This document shows, piece by piece, positions 7,804 through 15,122 of a stretch of DNA of 64,000 nt (positions are counted from its first letter, which is position 1; every line of letters starts with the position of its first letter). The position numbers and the translations under genes were made by a program. The notes below the pieces were generated by a model, which worked only from the letters and a program-made list of their open reading frames with translations, did not search any database and was not told the DNA's origin. The DNA lies in NCBI RefSeq assembly GCF_025145845.1, contig NZ_CP102253.1, positions 1,612,001 through 1,676,000 on the forward strand, given 5' to 3'. The stretch is from Alistipes shahii WAL 8301 (lineage in GTDB: Bacteria > Bacteroidota > Bacteroidia > Bacteroidales > Rikenellaceae).

Positions 7804-8917
7804 GGGCTTTGGCCCGCACGCCGCCCAGCCAGAAGCCCAGCGCGAAAGGCCCGCCGATCAGCACCGCAAGCGCCAGCACGACGTAGAGCAGGATTTTGCC
7901 GACAAGCCCCGGCACGGCGTCGAGCGTCGTCCGGACCAGTTCGTCGCCCGTCGCCCGCAACTGTTCGACCAACGCCTCGCGCTCACGCGTAACGTATTGC
8001 TGCAACTCGCCGCGCTGGCGGTCGAAGTCGGCGAAAGCGTTGTCCACCGAAGCGTTCATCGTCCAGATGAGCTGCGTGGCCTGCCGGTTCAGCTCCTCCA
8101 GCACCTTGTCCGAAATCTCGGGCAGGTGCTCGGCGACGACCACGATACGGTTGAAACTGCGTTCCAGCGAATCGAGCTGCGCCCCGACCTGCAGGCGCAG
8201 GCTGTCCTGCCGGAGCCGCATCTCGAAGATGTCCTTCGACCAGCTCACGCTGTTGGTCACCTGCTGGGTCTGGCCGCTCAGCCGGTCGTTGACGTCGGCC
8301 AGCACCTCGGCGATCGAGCCGGTGGCGTAATCGTGTTCGACGCCGGCCGCCCGGAGGTATTCCAGCCACGCGAGGGTCGTGTTGTCGGTCTCGTCGCCCT
8401 CGGAGGCGGGGTTGTCGCGCACGTAGTCCGTAACGAACCGCTCCATCAGCGCATAGCGGTCGTCCGGAAGCACCTGCCGGGCGAGCCTCCCGGCCCGGCG
8501 GTCGAGCCGCAGAGCGGCGTCGCGGGCGATGTCGCTCTGAAGACCGAACAGCAGCGAATCGGGCGCCTGGGCGAAACCCTCGTTCATGCGGCGGCACAGA
8601 ATCCACAGGTCGGCCAGCGCCACGTCGGGAATGCCCTGCATGGCGGCGGTCACCCCGGCGCGCGTGGCGCGGATCTTCCACCGCACGGCCGCTACGCGCA
8701 CATTCACGTCGGGCGACGCAGCGACGATCGAGTCGGCCGCACGGGCCACCTCGCCGGCCATGTCGTAGTAAAAGCCGCGCGTCATGGTCCGCACGTTCAT
8801 CTGCTCCTTCGACAGAGGGTCGCCCGTGGCCACGGCCACCTTCAGCAGCGAACACCCCGCAAACGACGCCGCGGCGAAAAGCGCGGCCGCCAGTTTCATC
8901 CATCCGTTCATCGTCAT
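7769..8917 (-). CDS. Coiled-coil lipoprotein with C-terminal membrane segment, function unknown
   Basis: About 382 residues from ATG 8917; ATG 8911 is equally possible and a TTG at 8941 is less likely. The N-terminus is a lipoprotein signal ending FAGC. A helical region of about 300 residues follows, with heptad-like stretches near 220-320 (LRLQVGAQLDSLERSFNRI, QRGELQQYVTREREALVEQ). A hydrophobic segment (ILLYVVLALAVLIGGPFALGFWLGG) lies near the C-terminus. A protein lipidated at one end and membrane-spanning at the other is unusual. The final ten residues are encoded by an AT-rich repeat arm, so the natural stop may once have been earlier or later. The start lies just after the stop of the alpha/beta hydrolase gene, so the two are probably co-transcribed. 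I do not recognise a named family. Confidence 0.8.
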   Translation of the reverse strand: MTMNGWMKLAAALFAAASFAGCSLLKVAVATGDPLSKEQMNVRTMTRGFYYDMAGEVARAADSIVAASPDVNVRVAAVRWKIRATRAGVTAAMQGIPDVALADLWILCRRMNEGFAQAPDSLLFGLQSDIARDAALRLDRRAGRLARQVLPDDRYALMERFVTDYVRDNPASEGDETDNTTLAWLEYLRAAGVEHDYATGSIAEVLADVNDRLSGQTQQVTNSVSWSKDIFEMRLRQDSLRLQVGAQLDSLERSFNRIVVVAEHLPEISDKVLEELNRQATQLIWTMNASVDNAFADFDRQRGELQQYVTREREALVEQLRATGDELVRTTLDAVPGLVGKILLYVVLALAVLIGGPFALGFWLGGVRAKARIKNEKLKMKN

Positions 8918-8941
8918 TCCGTTTACGGGTCCGGCCCGCAA

Positions 8942-9766
8942 TTATCTTTCCAGTTTTTTCACAAAGTCGCGGATGTAGCGCACCGCGACGTAATGGCCCG
9001 CCTGGGGCATGTTGCCGTGGTCGAACCCGTCGAATTCCCGGATCTCGACGTCGGGATGCCCCGCCACCTGCATCATGCGCCAGAAATAGGCGTTCTCCTC
9101 GTAGCGGCCCAGCATCTCCCGCCCGCGGTCGCCCGAGAGGATCAGGATCGGCGGGCAGTCGGGACGTATGTAGTTCAGCGGCGCCATGTCGTCCACGACC
9201 ACCTGCGTATCGGGAATCCCCATTTCGCGGCGTCGCGCGAAATGGGTCACGACCTGCCCGCTGTAAGGGATCAGCGCCGCGAACGCCGTGTCGGGGTCGA
9301 TGCCGTAGGGCGCCATCCAGCGTTTGTCCAGCCCGATCATCGAAGTCAGGTAACCGCCCGCCGAATGTCCGGCGATGAAGATCAGCCGCGGGTCGCCGCC
9401 GTAGGAAGCAATGTTTTTCACCACCCAAGCGGCCGCAGCGGCGGCATCCGCCACGCAGTCGGCGACCTTCACGCGCGGAGCGAGGCGGTAATCCACGCCC
9501 ACCACGGCGAATCCTTTGCCGCACAACGCTTTCGGAATCTCGCGCCGCCCGCCGGTCAGTCCCCCGCCGTGGAACCACACGACGGTCGGAAATCCCTTCC
9601 TATCCGCCGGCCAGCAAATGTCCAGCCGGCAAAGCGAATCGACATAGCCGTCGCCCGCCGCGTCGCGGTAGGCGATGCCGGTTTCGGTCCGGCAGGCGGC
9701 CGTCTGGGCCGAAATCCCCGTGCAGAACAGGGTCAGAGCCGCGAAAAGCGCAAAAAATCGTTTCAT
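8942..9766 (-). CDS. Exported alpha/beta hydrolase (BD-FAE/esterase-like)
   Basis: 274 residues with a signal peptide (MKRFFALFAALTLFCTGISA). The oxyanion-hole motif HGGG (66-69), the nucleophile elbow GHSAGG (Ser135), an acid in LSGDRG and the His of DHGNM complete a serine-hydrolase triad. This arrangement resembles carboxylesterase/BD-FAE enzymes of the HSL-like group, which remove acetyl or feruloyl groups from glycans. The actual ester substrate is unknown. It precedes the coiled-coil lipoprotein gene on the same strand and is divergent from the MBL gene. A near-match -7 element on the minus strand (TATCTTTAT) lies around 9787-9796. Confidence 0.88.
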   Translation of the reverse strand: MKRFFALFAALTLFCTGISAQTAACRTETGIAYRDAAGDGYVDSLCRLDICWPADRKGFPTVVWFHGGGLTGGRREIPKALCGKGFAVVGVDYRLAPRVKVADCVADAAAAAAWVVKNIASYGGDPRLIFIAGHSAGGYLTSMIGLDKRWMAPYGIDPDTAFAALIPYSGQVVTHFARRREMGIPDTQVVVDDMAPLNYIRPDCPPILILSGDRGREMLGRYEENAYFWRMMQVAGHPDVEIREFDGFDHGNMPQAGHYVAVRYIRDFVKKLER

Positions 9767-9818
9767 GGAATCAGGTCGTTTTGGGTCATAAAGATAGGTA
9801 AAATCCCGTAAAAAACAC

Positions 9819-9826
9819 TATCTTTG
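9819..9826 (+). promoter_or_regulatory. -7 element for the MBL hydrolase gene
   Basis: TATCTTTG is a perfect TAnnTTTG match 31 bases before the ATG at 9858. No TTTG lies at the ideal -33 distance; the nearest is about 35 bases upstream. Confidence 0.55.
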
Positions 9827-9857
9827 CAAAACCGACTGCATTAAAACAGCCATCATT

Positions 9858-10526
9858 ATGAAAATCGCCTGCCTGCAATTCAATCCGATACAGGAAAACA
9901 CCTACGTCGTCTGGGACGACACCAAAGCGTGCATCGTCATCGACGCCGGAAACAGCAACCCGCGCGAGGACGCCGCGCTGGACAACTTCATCGCCGAGCA
10001 CGGGCTGAAACCCGTCATGGCGGTCAACACCCACGGCCATTTCGACCACACGCTGGGCGTCGAGCACCTCAAACAGCGCTACGGCATCCCCTTCGCCCTC
10101 TCGTCGAAGGACCAGTTCCTGCTGGACAACGCAGCGACGAGCGGTTCGGTCTTCGGCGTGAAGATCGGCGCGATGCCCGCGGCGGACCTCGACCTGGACA
10201 CCCTGTCCGAAGTGCGTTTCGGCAACACCGCCCTGCGCGTGATCCGCACCCCCGGCCACACCCCCGGCCATGTGGCGCTGTACGAGCCGGATTCGAAATC
10301 GCTCTTCACGGGCGACACGCTTTTCCGCGAGTCGATCGGCCGCACCGACCTGCCGGGCGGCGACTATTCGTGGATCATGCGCTCGATCCTCGACTCGCTG
10401 ATTCCGCTGGGCGAGGAGGTGCACATCTATCCCGGCCACGGTCCCGAGTCGACGATCGGCCACGAAACGCTCTACAACCCCTTCATCGTCGAGGTGCTGA
10501 ACGAGGAGATCAACTACCGGAACTAA
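9858..10526 (+). CDS. MBL-fold metallo-hydrolase (glyoxalase II-like)
   Basis: 222 residues with the metal-binding signature THGHFDH (58-64), a later His in TPGHTPGH, Asp in TGDTLF and a C-terminal His in YPGHGPES. This set identifies a dinuclear metallo-beta-lactamase-fold hydrolase of the YcbL/GloB-like group. Such enzymes hydrolyse thioesters (for example S-lactoylglutathione or bacillithiol equivalents). The C-terminal substrate-binding domain of true GloB is missing, so the substrate is uncertain. There is no signal peptide, so it is cytosolic. The FkbM-type gene follows 10 bases downstream. Confidence 0.93.
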   Translation: MKIACLQFNPIQENTYVVWDDTKACIVIDAGNSNPREDAALDNFIAEHGLKPVMAVNTHGHFDHTLGVEHLKQRYGIPFALSSKDQFLLDNAATSGSVFGVKIGAMPAADLDLDTLSEVRFGNTALRVIRTPGHTPGHVALYEPDSKSLFTGDTLFRESIGRTDLPGGDYSWIMRSILDSLIPLGEEVHIYPGHGPESTIGHETLYNPFIVEVLNEEINYRN

Positions 10527-10548
10527 AAATTAAAAATTGAAATTGGGG
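10524..10548 (+). repeat. Short AT-rich repeat fragment at the MBL/FkbM junction
   Basis: AACTAAAAATTAAAAATTGA between the two genes matches the AT-rich element seen at 32093 and 36141. It supplies the TTG start codon of the following gene. Confidence 0.45.
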
Positions 10549-11274
10549 AAATTCATCCATAAGATTCTCTACCGCACCCTGCCGTTAGAAGGCTACCTGC
10601 GCGCCGTGAGCCGGCTGTTCTTCCTCTGGCAGCGGCTGGGCATCGGACGCGAGGCCCCTGCCACGGAGTACGTCTACCACCTGCCGAAGCTGGTCCGCGC
10701 GGGCGACACATGCATCGACATCGGCGCCAACCTCGGCTACTACGCCCGCACGATCTCCCGCCTCGCAGGCCCCGCGGGCAAGGTCTACGCCGTGGAACCG
10801 GTGGCCCCGATCCGCAAGGTGCTGAGCCGCAACCTCCGCCGCTGCGCCAACACCGAAATACTTCCCTACGCCCTGGGCACGGAATCGAAACCCATCGTGA
10901 TGGCCAACGACTCGGCGCGCGAGACGGGCTACTTCGGCACGGGGCAGAACTTCGTAAACGACGCCGGCGGCCGAGCCGACGTGGAGTTCACGGCCCAGAT
11001 GCGCCGCGGCAGCGAACTGTTCGGCAAACTGGAGCGCCTCGACTTCATCAAATGCGACATCGAGGGTTACGAGGTCATCGTGATGCGGGAAATGCGCCCC
11101 CTGCTGGAGCGTCACCGCCCCACGGTGCTGATCGAGACGGGCGGCGAAAACCGCCCGCAGATCGTCGCGCTCTTCACCGGACTGGGCTACACGGGTTACA
11201 CGCTCGACCGCGGACGGGAGATCCCGCTGACGGACGACTCGTCGAAAGACATCATCTTCCGCCCCGGAAACTGA
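10537..11274 (+). CDS. FkbM-family methyltransferase
   Basis: About 245 residues read from a TTG start. No ATG occurs in frame until far into the protein, and the residues after the TTG (KLGKFIHKILYRTLPLEGY) look genuine. A second TTG two codons on is equally possible. The SAM-binding motif DIGANLGYYARTISRL, the acidic VEP loop and FIKCDIEGYEVIVM define the FkbM/Methyltransf_21 family. These are SAM-dependent O-methyltransferases often acting on sugars or secondary metabolites. Because the next genes include lpxB, a surface-glycan target is conceivable, but only on position. Confidence 0.88.
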   Translation: MKLGKFIHKILYRTLPLEGYLRAVSRLFFLWQRLGIGREAPATEYVYHLPKLVRAGDTCIDIGANLGYYARTISRLAGPAGKVYAVEPVAPIRKVLSRNLRRCANTEILPYALGTESKPIVMANDSARETGYFGTGQNFVNDAGGRADVEFTAQMRRGSELFGKLERLDFIKCDIEGYEVIVMREMRPLLERHRPTVLIETGGENRPQIVALFTGLGYTGYTLDRGREIPLTDDSSKDIIFRPGN

Positions 11275-11472
11275 CTATGAATGGTAATTATATTTTGCTC
11301 CGAGGGTCGGAAGCTCCGATTTTGCCGCACAGCGGCACCAAGCCCTTCCCCGAGGGAAGGGTTTGGGATGGGGTCAGACTTGCAAACGGCGTCGAAGACG
11401 ACGAATACGGCGGTCGGGAACCAGAATCAGAGCAGAATAACAACTTGATTACTTTTTGAATTATGAATCGCC
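11275..11472 (+). other. Spacer with three consecutive hairpins before trmD
   Basis: This 198-base spacer has no plausible gene. In order it holds TCGGA-AGC-TCCGA (about 11307-11319), TGCCGC-ACA-GCGGCA (11323-11337) and CCCTTCCC-CGA-GGGAAGGG (11343-11361). The last is followed by TTTGGGATGGGGT rather than a T-run, so it is not a normal terminator. The last hairpin resembles one in the batA-batB spacer. Confidence 0.55.
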
Positions 11473-12150
11473 ATGCGCATTGACATCATCACCTCGGTTC
11501 CCGAACTCCTGGCCTCGCCGCTCAACGAGTCGATTCTCAAGCGGGCGCAGGACAAAGGGCTGGTCGAAATCGTCGTCCACAACCTGCACGACTACGCCCA
11601 CGACCGCCGCAAGACCACCGACGACTATCCGTTCGGCGGCGAGGCGGGCATGGTCATGAAGTGCGAACCAGTGTTCGAACTGGTCGAAAAGCTCCAGTCG
11701 GAACGGCCGTACGACGAAATCATCTACACCTCGCCCGACGGCATCCGCTACGACCAGCACGAGGCCAACCGCCTATCGACGCTCGAAAACATCATCATTC
11801 TCTGCGGCCATTACAAGGGCATCGACCACCGCATCCGCGAGCACCTCGTAACGCGCGAGATCTCGATCGGCGACTACGTGCTGACAGGCGGCGAGCTGGC
11901 GGCCTGCATCATCGCCGACTCGGTCGTGCGGATCATCCCCGGGGCCATCGGCGACGAGGCGTCGGCCCTCACGGACTCGTTCCAGGACAACCTGCTGGCT
12001 CCCCCGGTCTACACGCGGCCGGCGGAGTTCCGCGGCTGGCGGGTCCCCGACGTGCTGCTGTCGGGCAACTTCGCCGAGATCGCCAAATGGCAGGACAACG
12101 AGGCCTACGAACGCACCAAGCGCCTGCGCCCCGACCTGCTCAACGAATAG
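11473..12150 (+). CDS. trmD: tRNA (guanine37-N1)-methyltransferase
   Basis: 225 residues with classic TrmD sequence: MRIDIITSVPELL at the start, DDYPFGGEAGMVMK, the SPOUT-knot segments LCGHYKGIDHR and EISIGDYVLTGGELA, and VYTRPAEFRGWRVPDVLLSG at the C-terminus. It methylates N1 of G37 in tRNAs with GNN/NAG anticodons to prevent frameshifting. It acts as a cytosolic homodimer with a deep trefoil knot. One of its expected targets, tRNA-Leu(GAG), is encoded at 17237. The gene is not in the rpsP-rimM-rplS context known from other phyla. Confidence 0.97.
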   Translation: MRIDIITSVPELLASPLNESILKRAQDKGLVEIVVHNLHDYAHDRRKTTDDYPFGGEAGMVMKCEPVFELVEKLQSERPYDEIIYTSPDGIRYDQHEANRLSTLENIIILCGHYKGIDHRIREHLVTREISIGDYVLTGGELAACIIADSVVRIIPGAIGDEASALTDSFQDNLLAPPVYTRPAEFRGWRVPDVLLSGNFAEIAKWQDNEAYERTKRLRPDLLNE

Positions 12151-12186
12151 CAGCCCCCTTACGCTCCCGCACTTTTTGATTTTAGA

Positions 12187-12293
12187 GGAGCGGATTTTGA
12201 CATAACGAAGGCCGACGCAGAAGGGACATACCAGTGTATTTCCCTTTTGCGAAGGACGAGGCAGGGCAAAAGGCGCCCTATAAAATCGAAAAG
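12187..12293 (+). repeat. Copy 2 of the dispersed ~106-base intergenic repeat
   Basis: It aligns end to end with 4319-4424. This copy ends one base before the lpxB ATG. It includes an 8-bp perfect stem (CCTTTTGC with GCAAAAGG, within 12243-12273) that is not conserved as pairing in copy 1. It fills most of the trmD-lpxB spacer. Confidence 0.7.
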
Positions 12294-13433
12294 ATGAAAT
12301 ACTACCTCATCGCCGGGGAGCCTTCGGGCGACCTGCACGGCGCAAACCTGATCCGAGGGCTGCAAAAAGCCGATCCCGGGGCGGAATTCCGCTTCTGGGG
12401 CGGGGACTGCATGGCCGCGGCGGGCGGCGCGGAGAATCTGCGCAAACACTACCGGGAGACCTCGTTCTTCGGCATCGTGCAGGTGCTGAAGAACCTCGGG
12501 ACCATCCGGCGGCAGATGCGGGAGTGTCAGGCCGACGTGGCGGAGTTCGCCCCCGACGTGCTGATTCTGGTGGACTACCCGGGATTCAACATGAAGATGG
12601 CCCGCTGGGCCAAAGAGCACGGCATCCGCACCTTCTATTACATCGCCCCGAAGGTCTGGGCGTGGCGCGAATGGCGGGTGAAGGCGATCCGCAGATACGT
12701 CGGCCGGCTCTTCATCATCTTCCCCTTCGAGCGGACCTATTTCCCGAAACACGGCATCACGCCCGTTTTCGAGGGCAACCCGCTCGTCGACGCCATCGAG
12801 GCCCGGCGGACGACGCTCCCAACGCCCGAGGAGTTCCGCCGCCGCAACTCCCTCGACCAACGCCCGATCGTCGCCCTGCTGGCCGGCAGCCGCCGGAACG
12901 AGATCCGCGACAACCTGCCGCTGATGGCCGCGCTGTCGCAAAAATTCCCCGAGCGCCAGTTCGTGGTGGCGGGCGTCGCATGGCTCGACCGGGCGCTTTA
13001 CGAACAATACACAGCCGGAAGCGGCATCCGCTACGTCTGCGACCAGACCTACGAGACGCTTGCGGCGGCCGAGGCGGCCGTGGTGACGTCGGGCACGGCG
13101 ACGCTCGAAACGGCCCTGCTGGGCATTCCCGAAGTGGTGGTCTACCGCACGGTGTGGTGGCAGGTCTGGCTGCGGCCCTACGTGCTGAAGGTCCCCTGGG
13201 TGTCGCTCGTGAACCTGAACCTGGGGCGCGAGGCCGTCGCCGAGATCATCCAGTCGGATTTCTCGGTCGACCGCGCCGAACGCGAGCTGCGGGCGATCCT
13301 GCACGGCGGCAGCAAGCGCGGAAAGATGCTCGCCGACTTCGGCGAACTGAAAACGATCATCGGAGGCCCGGGAGCCAGCGAACGGTTTGCGGCACGGATG
13401 GTCGCAGAACTACACGCACAGAAAATAAAATAG
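12294..13433 (+). CDS. lpxB: Lipid-A-disaccharide synthase
   Basis: 379 residues from ATG 12294. The N-terminus MKYYLIAGEPSGDLHGANLI is the canonical LpxB start. An upstream in-frame codon at 12234 was rejected because it would translate the intergenic repeat. Further family motifs are FFGIVQVLKNL, VLILVDYPGFNMKMARWAK and APKVWAWREWRVKAI. LpxB (a GT19 glycosyltransferase) condenses UDP-2,3-diacylglucosamine with lipid X to make the lipid A disaccharide at the inner membrane. Its presence confirms a Gram-negative LPS-type envelope. The DUF3784 gene starts 6 bases downstream. Confidence 0.97.
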   Translation: MKYYLIAGEPSGDLHGANLIRGLQKADPGAEFRFWGGDCMAAAGGAENLRKHYRETSFFGIVQVLKNLGTIRRQMRECQADVAEFAPDVLILVDYPGFNMKMARWAKEHGIRTFYYIAPKVWAWREWRVKAIRRYVGRLFIIFPFERTYFPKHGITPVFEGNPLVDAIEARRTTLPTPEEFRRRNSLDQRPIVALLAGSRRNEIRDNLPLMAALSQKFPERQFVVAGVAWLDRALYEQYTAGSGIRYVCDQTYETLAAAEAAVVTSGTATLETALLGIPEVVVYRTVWWQVWLRPYVLKVPWVSLVNLNLGREAVAEIIQSDFSVDRAERELRAILHGGSKRGKMLADFGELKTIIGGPGASERFAARMVAELHAQKIK

Positions 13434-13439
13434 CTTCCG

Positions 13440-13754
13440 ATGAACGACCCGCTCGCTCCTCTGCTCGCCGGAGCATTTGTAATCGTATGCGGCCTGCTGG
13501 TCAAACGGTTCCCGATGCTGATCTCGGGTTACAACACCCTGCCGAAGGAGAAACGCAAAAACGTCGACATCGACGGTCTTTCGTCGTTCATGCGACGACA
13601 CCTGGTGATAATCGGAGGTTTATTGATTTTATTTACAACAATACTCGAACTGACCGGCCAACAGGAGGCTTTTTCCATAATCCTCGCTGTCTACCTGCCG
13701 GTTTACGTGATCTGGATGGTGGTCCGGGCACAGCGCTACGACCACAATAAATAA
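13440..13754 (+). CDS. Small membrane protein, DUF3784 family
   Basis: 104 residues with three hydrophobic segments (about 7-22, 55-70 and 76-95). The motif SGYNTLPKEKRKNVD in the first cytoplasmic loop is diagnostic of the DUF3784 family found in Bacteroidetes and Firmicutes. The function is unknown. It follows lpxB by 6 bases and precedes the FAH-family gene by 9, so it is probably co-transcribed with both. Confidence 0.85.
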   Translation: MNDPLAPLLAGAFVIVCGLLVKRFPMLISGYNTLPKEKRKNVDIDGLSSFMRRHLVIIGGLLILFTTILELTGQQEAFSIILAVYLPVYVIWMVVRAQRYDHNK

Positions 13755-13758
13755 GGAG
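13753..13758 (+). promoter_or_regulatory. Shine-Dalgarno-like site before the FAH-family gene
   Basis: AAGGAG lies 5 bases before ATG 13764. Strong SD sites are uncommon in this window, so this one is worth noting and supports the start chosen. Confidence 0.5.
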
Positions 13759-13763
13759 AGAGC

Positions 13764-14399
13764 ATGAAAATCATCTGCATAGGCCGCAACTACGCCGAAC
13801 ATGCCGCCGAGTTGCACGAACAGCTCAACGACAGCGGGAAACTCCCCGAGGAACCGATGTTCTTCCTCAAGCCCGACACGGCGCTGCTGCGCAACAACGA
13901 CCCGTTTTACATCCCGTCGTTCTCGCAGGAGGTGCACTACGAATGCGAACTGGTGGTGCGGATCAACCGCGTGGGCAAGGCCATCGCCGAGCGTTTCGCC
14001 CACCGTTATTACGACGAGGTGGGACTGGGCATCGACTTCACGGCCCGCGACCTCCAGCGGCGGGCCATCGCCGAGGGGCTTCCGTGGGAGAGCTGCAAGG
14101 CTTTCGACCGCTCGGCGGCGATCTCGCCGGAATTCGTCTCCTTGCAGGAGCTGGGCGGCGACGTGCAGCGGCTGCACTTCACGCTCGACGTGAACGGGGA
14201 GCGCCGCCAGAGAGGCGACACGGCGGAGATGCTCTTCACGGTCGACCGAATCATCGCCACGGTGTCGCGGTACATGACCCTGCGCATGGGCGACCTGCTC
14301 TACACCGGAACGCCAGCCGGCGTGGGCCCCGTCCGCCCCGGCGACACGCTGCGCGCTGCGCTCGAAGGACGCGAACTGTTAAATTTCGACATCAGATGA
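13764..14399 (+). CDS. Fumarylacetoacetate hydrolase family protein
   Basis: 211 residues covering a complete FAH fold: IGRNYAEHAAEL, FLKPDTALL, the metal-ligand segment HYECELVV (Glu60 and Glu62), GIDFTARDLQ and LLYTGTPAGVGPV. Members hydrolyse C-C bonds of acylpyruvates or decarboxylate oxaloacetate. Bacteroidetes proteins of this short form are usually annotated only to family level, and the substrate cannot be read here. It is cytosolic. It belongs to the lpxB-DUF3784-FAH cluster. Confidence 0.93.
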   Translation: MKIICIGRNYAEHAAELHEQLNDSGKLPEEPMFFLKPDTALLRNNDPFYIPSFSQEVHYECELVVRINRVGKAIAERFAHRYYDEVGLGIDFTARDLQRRAIAEGLPWESCKAFDRSAAISPEFVSLQELGGDVQRLHFTLDVNGERRQRGDTAEMLFTVDRIIATVSRYMTLRMGDLLYTGTPAGVGPVRPGDTLRAALEGRELLNFDIR

Positions 14400-14455
14400 A
14401 CCTAGAAAAACGATTGTTCCGAAATCGAAAAAAATGCAGAACCGCTCCTAAAACC

Positions 14456-14480
14456 TTTCACCTTTAACTTTTCACCTTTA
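14456..14480 (+). repeat. Direct repeat in the FAH-maf spacer
   Basis: TTTCACCTTTA occurs at 14456-14466 and again at 14470-14480, a 14-base period just before the maf start. The rest of the 84-base spacer shows nothing clear. Confidence 0.4.
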
Positions 14481-14483
14481 TAC

Positions 14484-15122
14484 ATGCTGCTCAACGACAA
14501 ACTCAAACCCTACCGCCTGCTGCTGGCGTCGCAGTCGCCACGGCGACGGGAGCTGATGACCGGCTGCGGGTTGCCCTACGAGCTGGCCGAAAAATTCGAC
14601 TGCGAGGAGACCTATCCCGACGACCTTCCGCTTATCGGCGTTTCGGAGTACCTCTCGACGCTCAAAAGCGAAGCCTATCCGGTTCCGTTGCTCGAAAACG
14701 ACATCCTGCTCACGGCCGACACCGTCGTGCTGGCCGGCGGCGAATTCCGGATGACGGCCGAGGGTACGACATGGCACGGAGGGGAGATTCTGGGCAAACC
14801 CCGCGACCGTGACGACGCCCGCCGCATGCTGAAAATCCTGTCGGGCGCGCATCATCTGGTCACAACCGGCGTCACCCTGCGCTCCGCCGCGCGGATGACC
14901 CACTTCACTTCGCTGACCTATGTCTGGTTCCGCACGCTCACCGACGAGGAGATCGCCTACTATGTCGACACCTTCCAACCCTTCGACAAGGCCGGGGCAT
15001 ACGGCATTCAGGAGTGGATCGGCTACGCCGCCATCGAGTGCATCGAAGGCTCGTTCTACAACGTCATGGGACTTCCCGTCCAGAAAGTATACACCGAATT
15101 AGATAAATTTTTGAATCCATGA
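14484..15122 (+). CDS. maf: Maf-family nucleoside triphosphate pyrophosphatase
   Basis: 212 residues. The N-terminal LLLASQSPRRRELM is the Maf substrate-binding motif. LLTADTVVLAGGE holds the catalytic aspartate, and GKPRDRDDARRMLKILSG and DKAGAYGIQEW complete the signature. Maf proteins hydrolyse dTTP/UTP or modified NTPs to monophosphates (house-cleaning). The acidic and Gln residues here suit the YhdE-type dTTP/UTP class, but specificity is an inference. The stop overlaps the ATG of the following S46 peptidase gene (ATGA), so the two are translationally coupled. Confidence 0.94.
   Translation: MLLNDKLKPYRLLLASQSPRRRELMTGCGLPYELAEKFDCEETYPDDLPLIGVSEYLSTLKSEAYPVPLLENDILLTADTVVLAGGEFRMTAEGTTWHGGEILGKPRDRDDARRMLKILSGAHHLVTTGVTLRSAARMTHFTSLTYVWFRTLTDEEIAYYVDTFQPFDKAGAYGIQEWIGYAAIECIEGSFYNVMGLPVQKVYTELDKFLNP

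Noticed and set aside
6014..9811. A 1265-codon open frame on the plus strand
   Set aside because: It runs antisense through rlmD, the coiled-coil lipoprotein and the hydrolase genes; it is an effect of high-GC codon use, has no start context and no recognisable domain.
10537..10545. FkbM-type gene as a pseudogene for lack of an ATG
   Set aside because: TTG starts also serve the four-helix-bundle and barrel genes here, and the residues right after the TTG fit the family, so an alternative start is more likely than decay.
12234..12293. Longer N-terminus for lpxB
   Set aside because: The extra 20 codons translate the dispersed repeat; LpxB homologues begin at the Met encoded at 12294.
14456..14480. 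Start of a CRISPR-like or tandem repeat array
   Set aside because: Only two 11-base units 14 bases apart; no further units or spacers. No CRISPR array is seen anywhere in the window.
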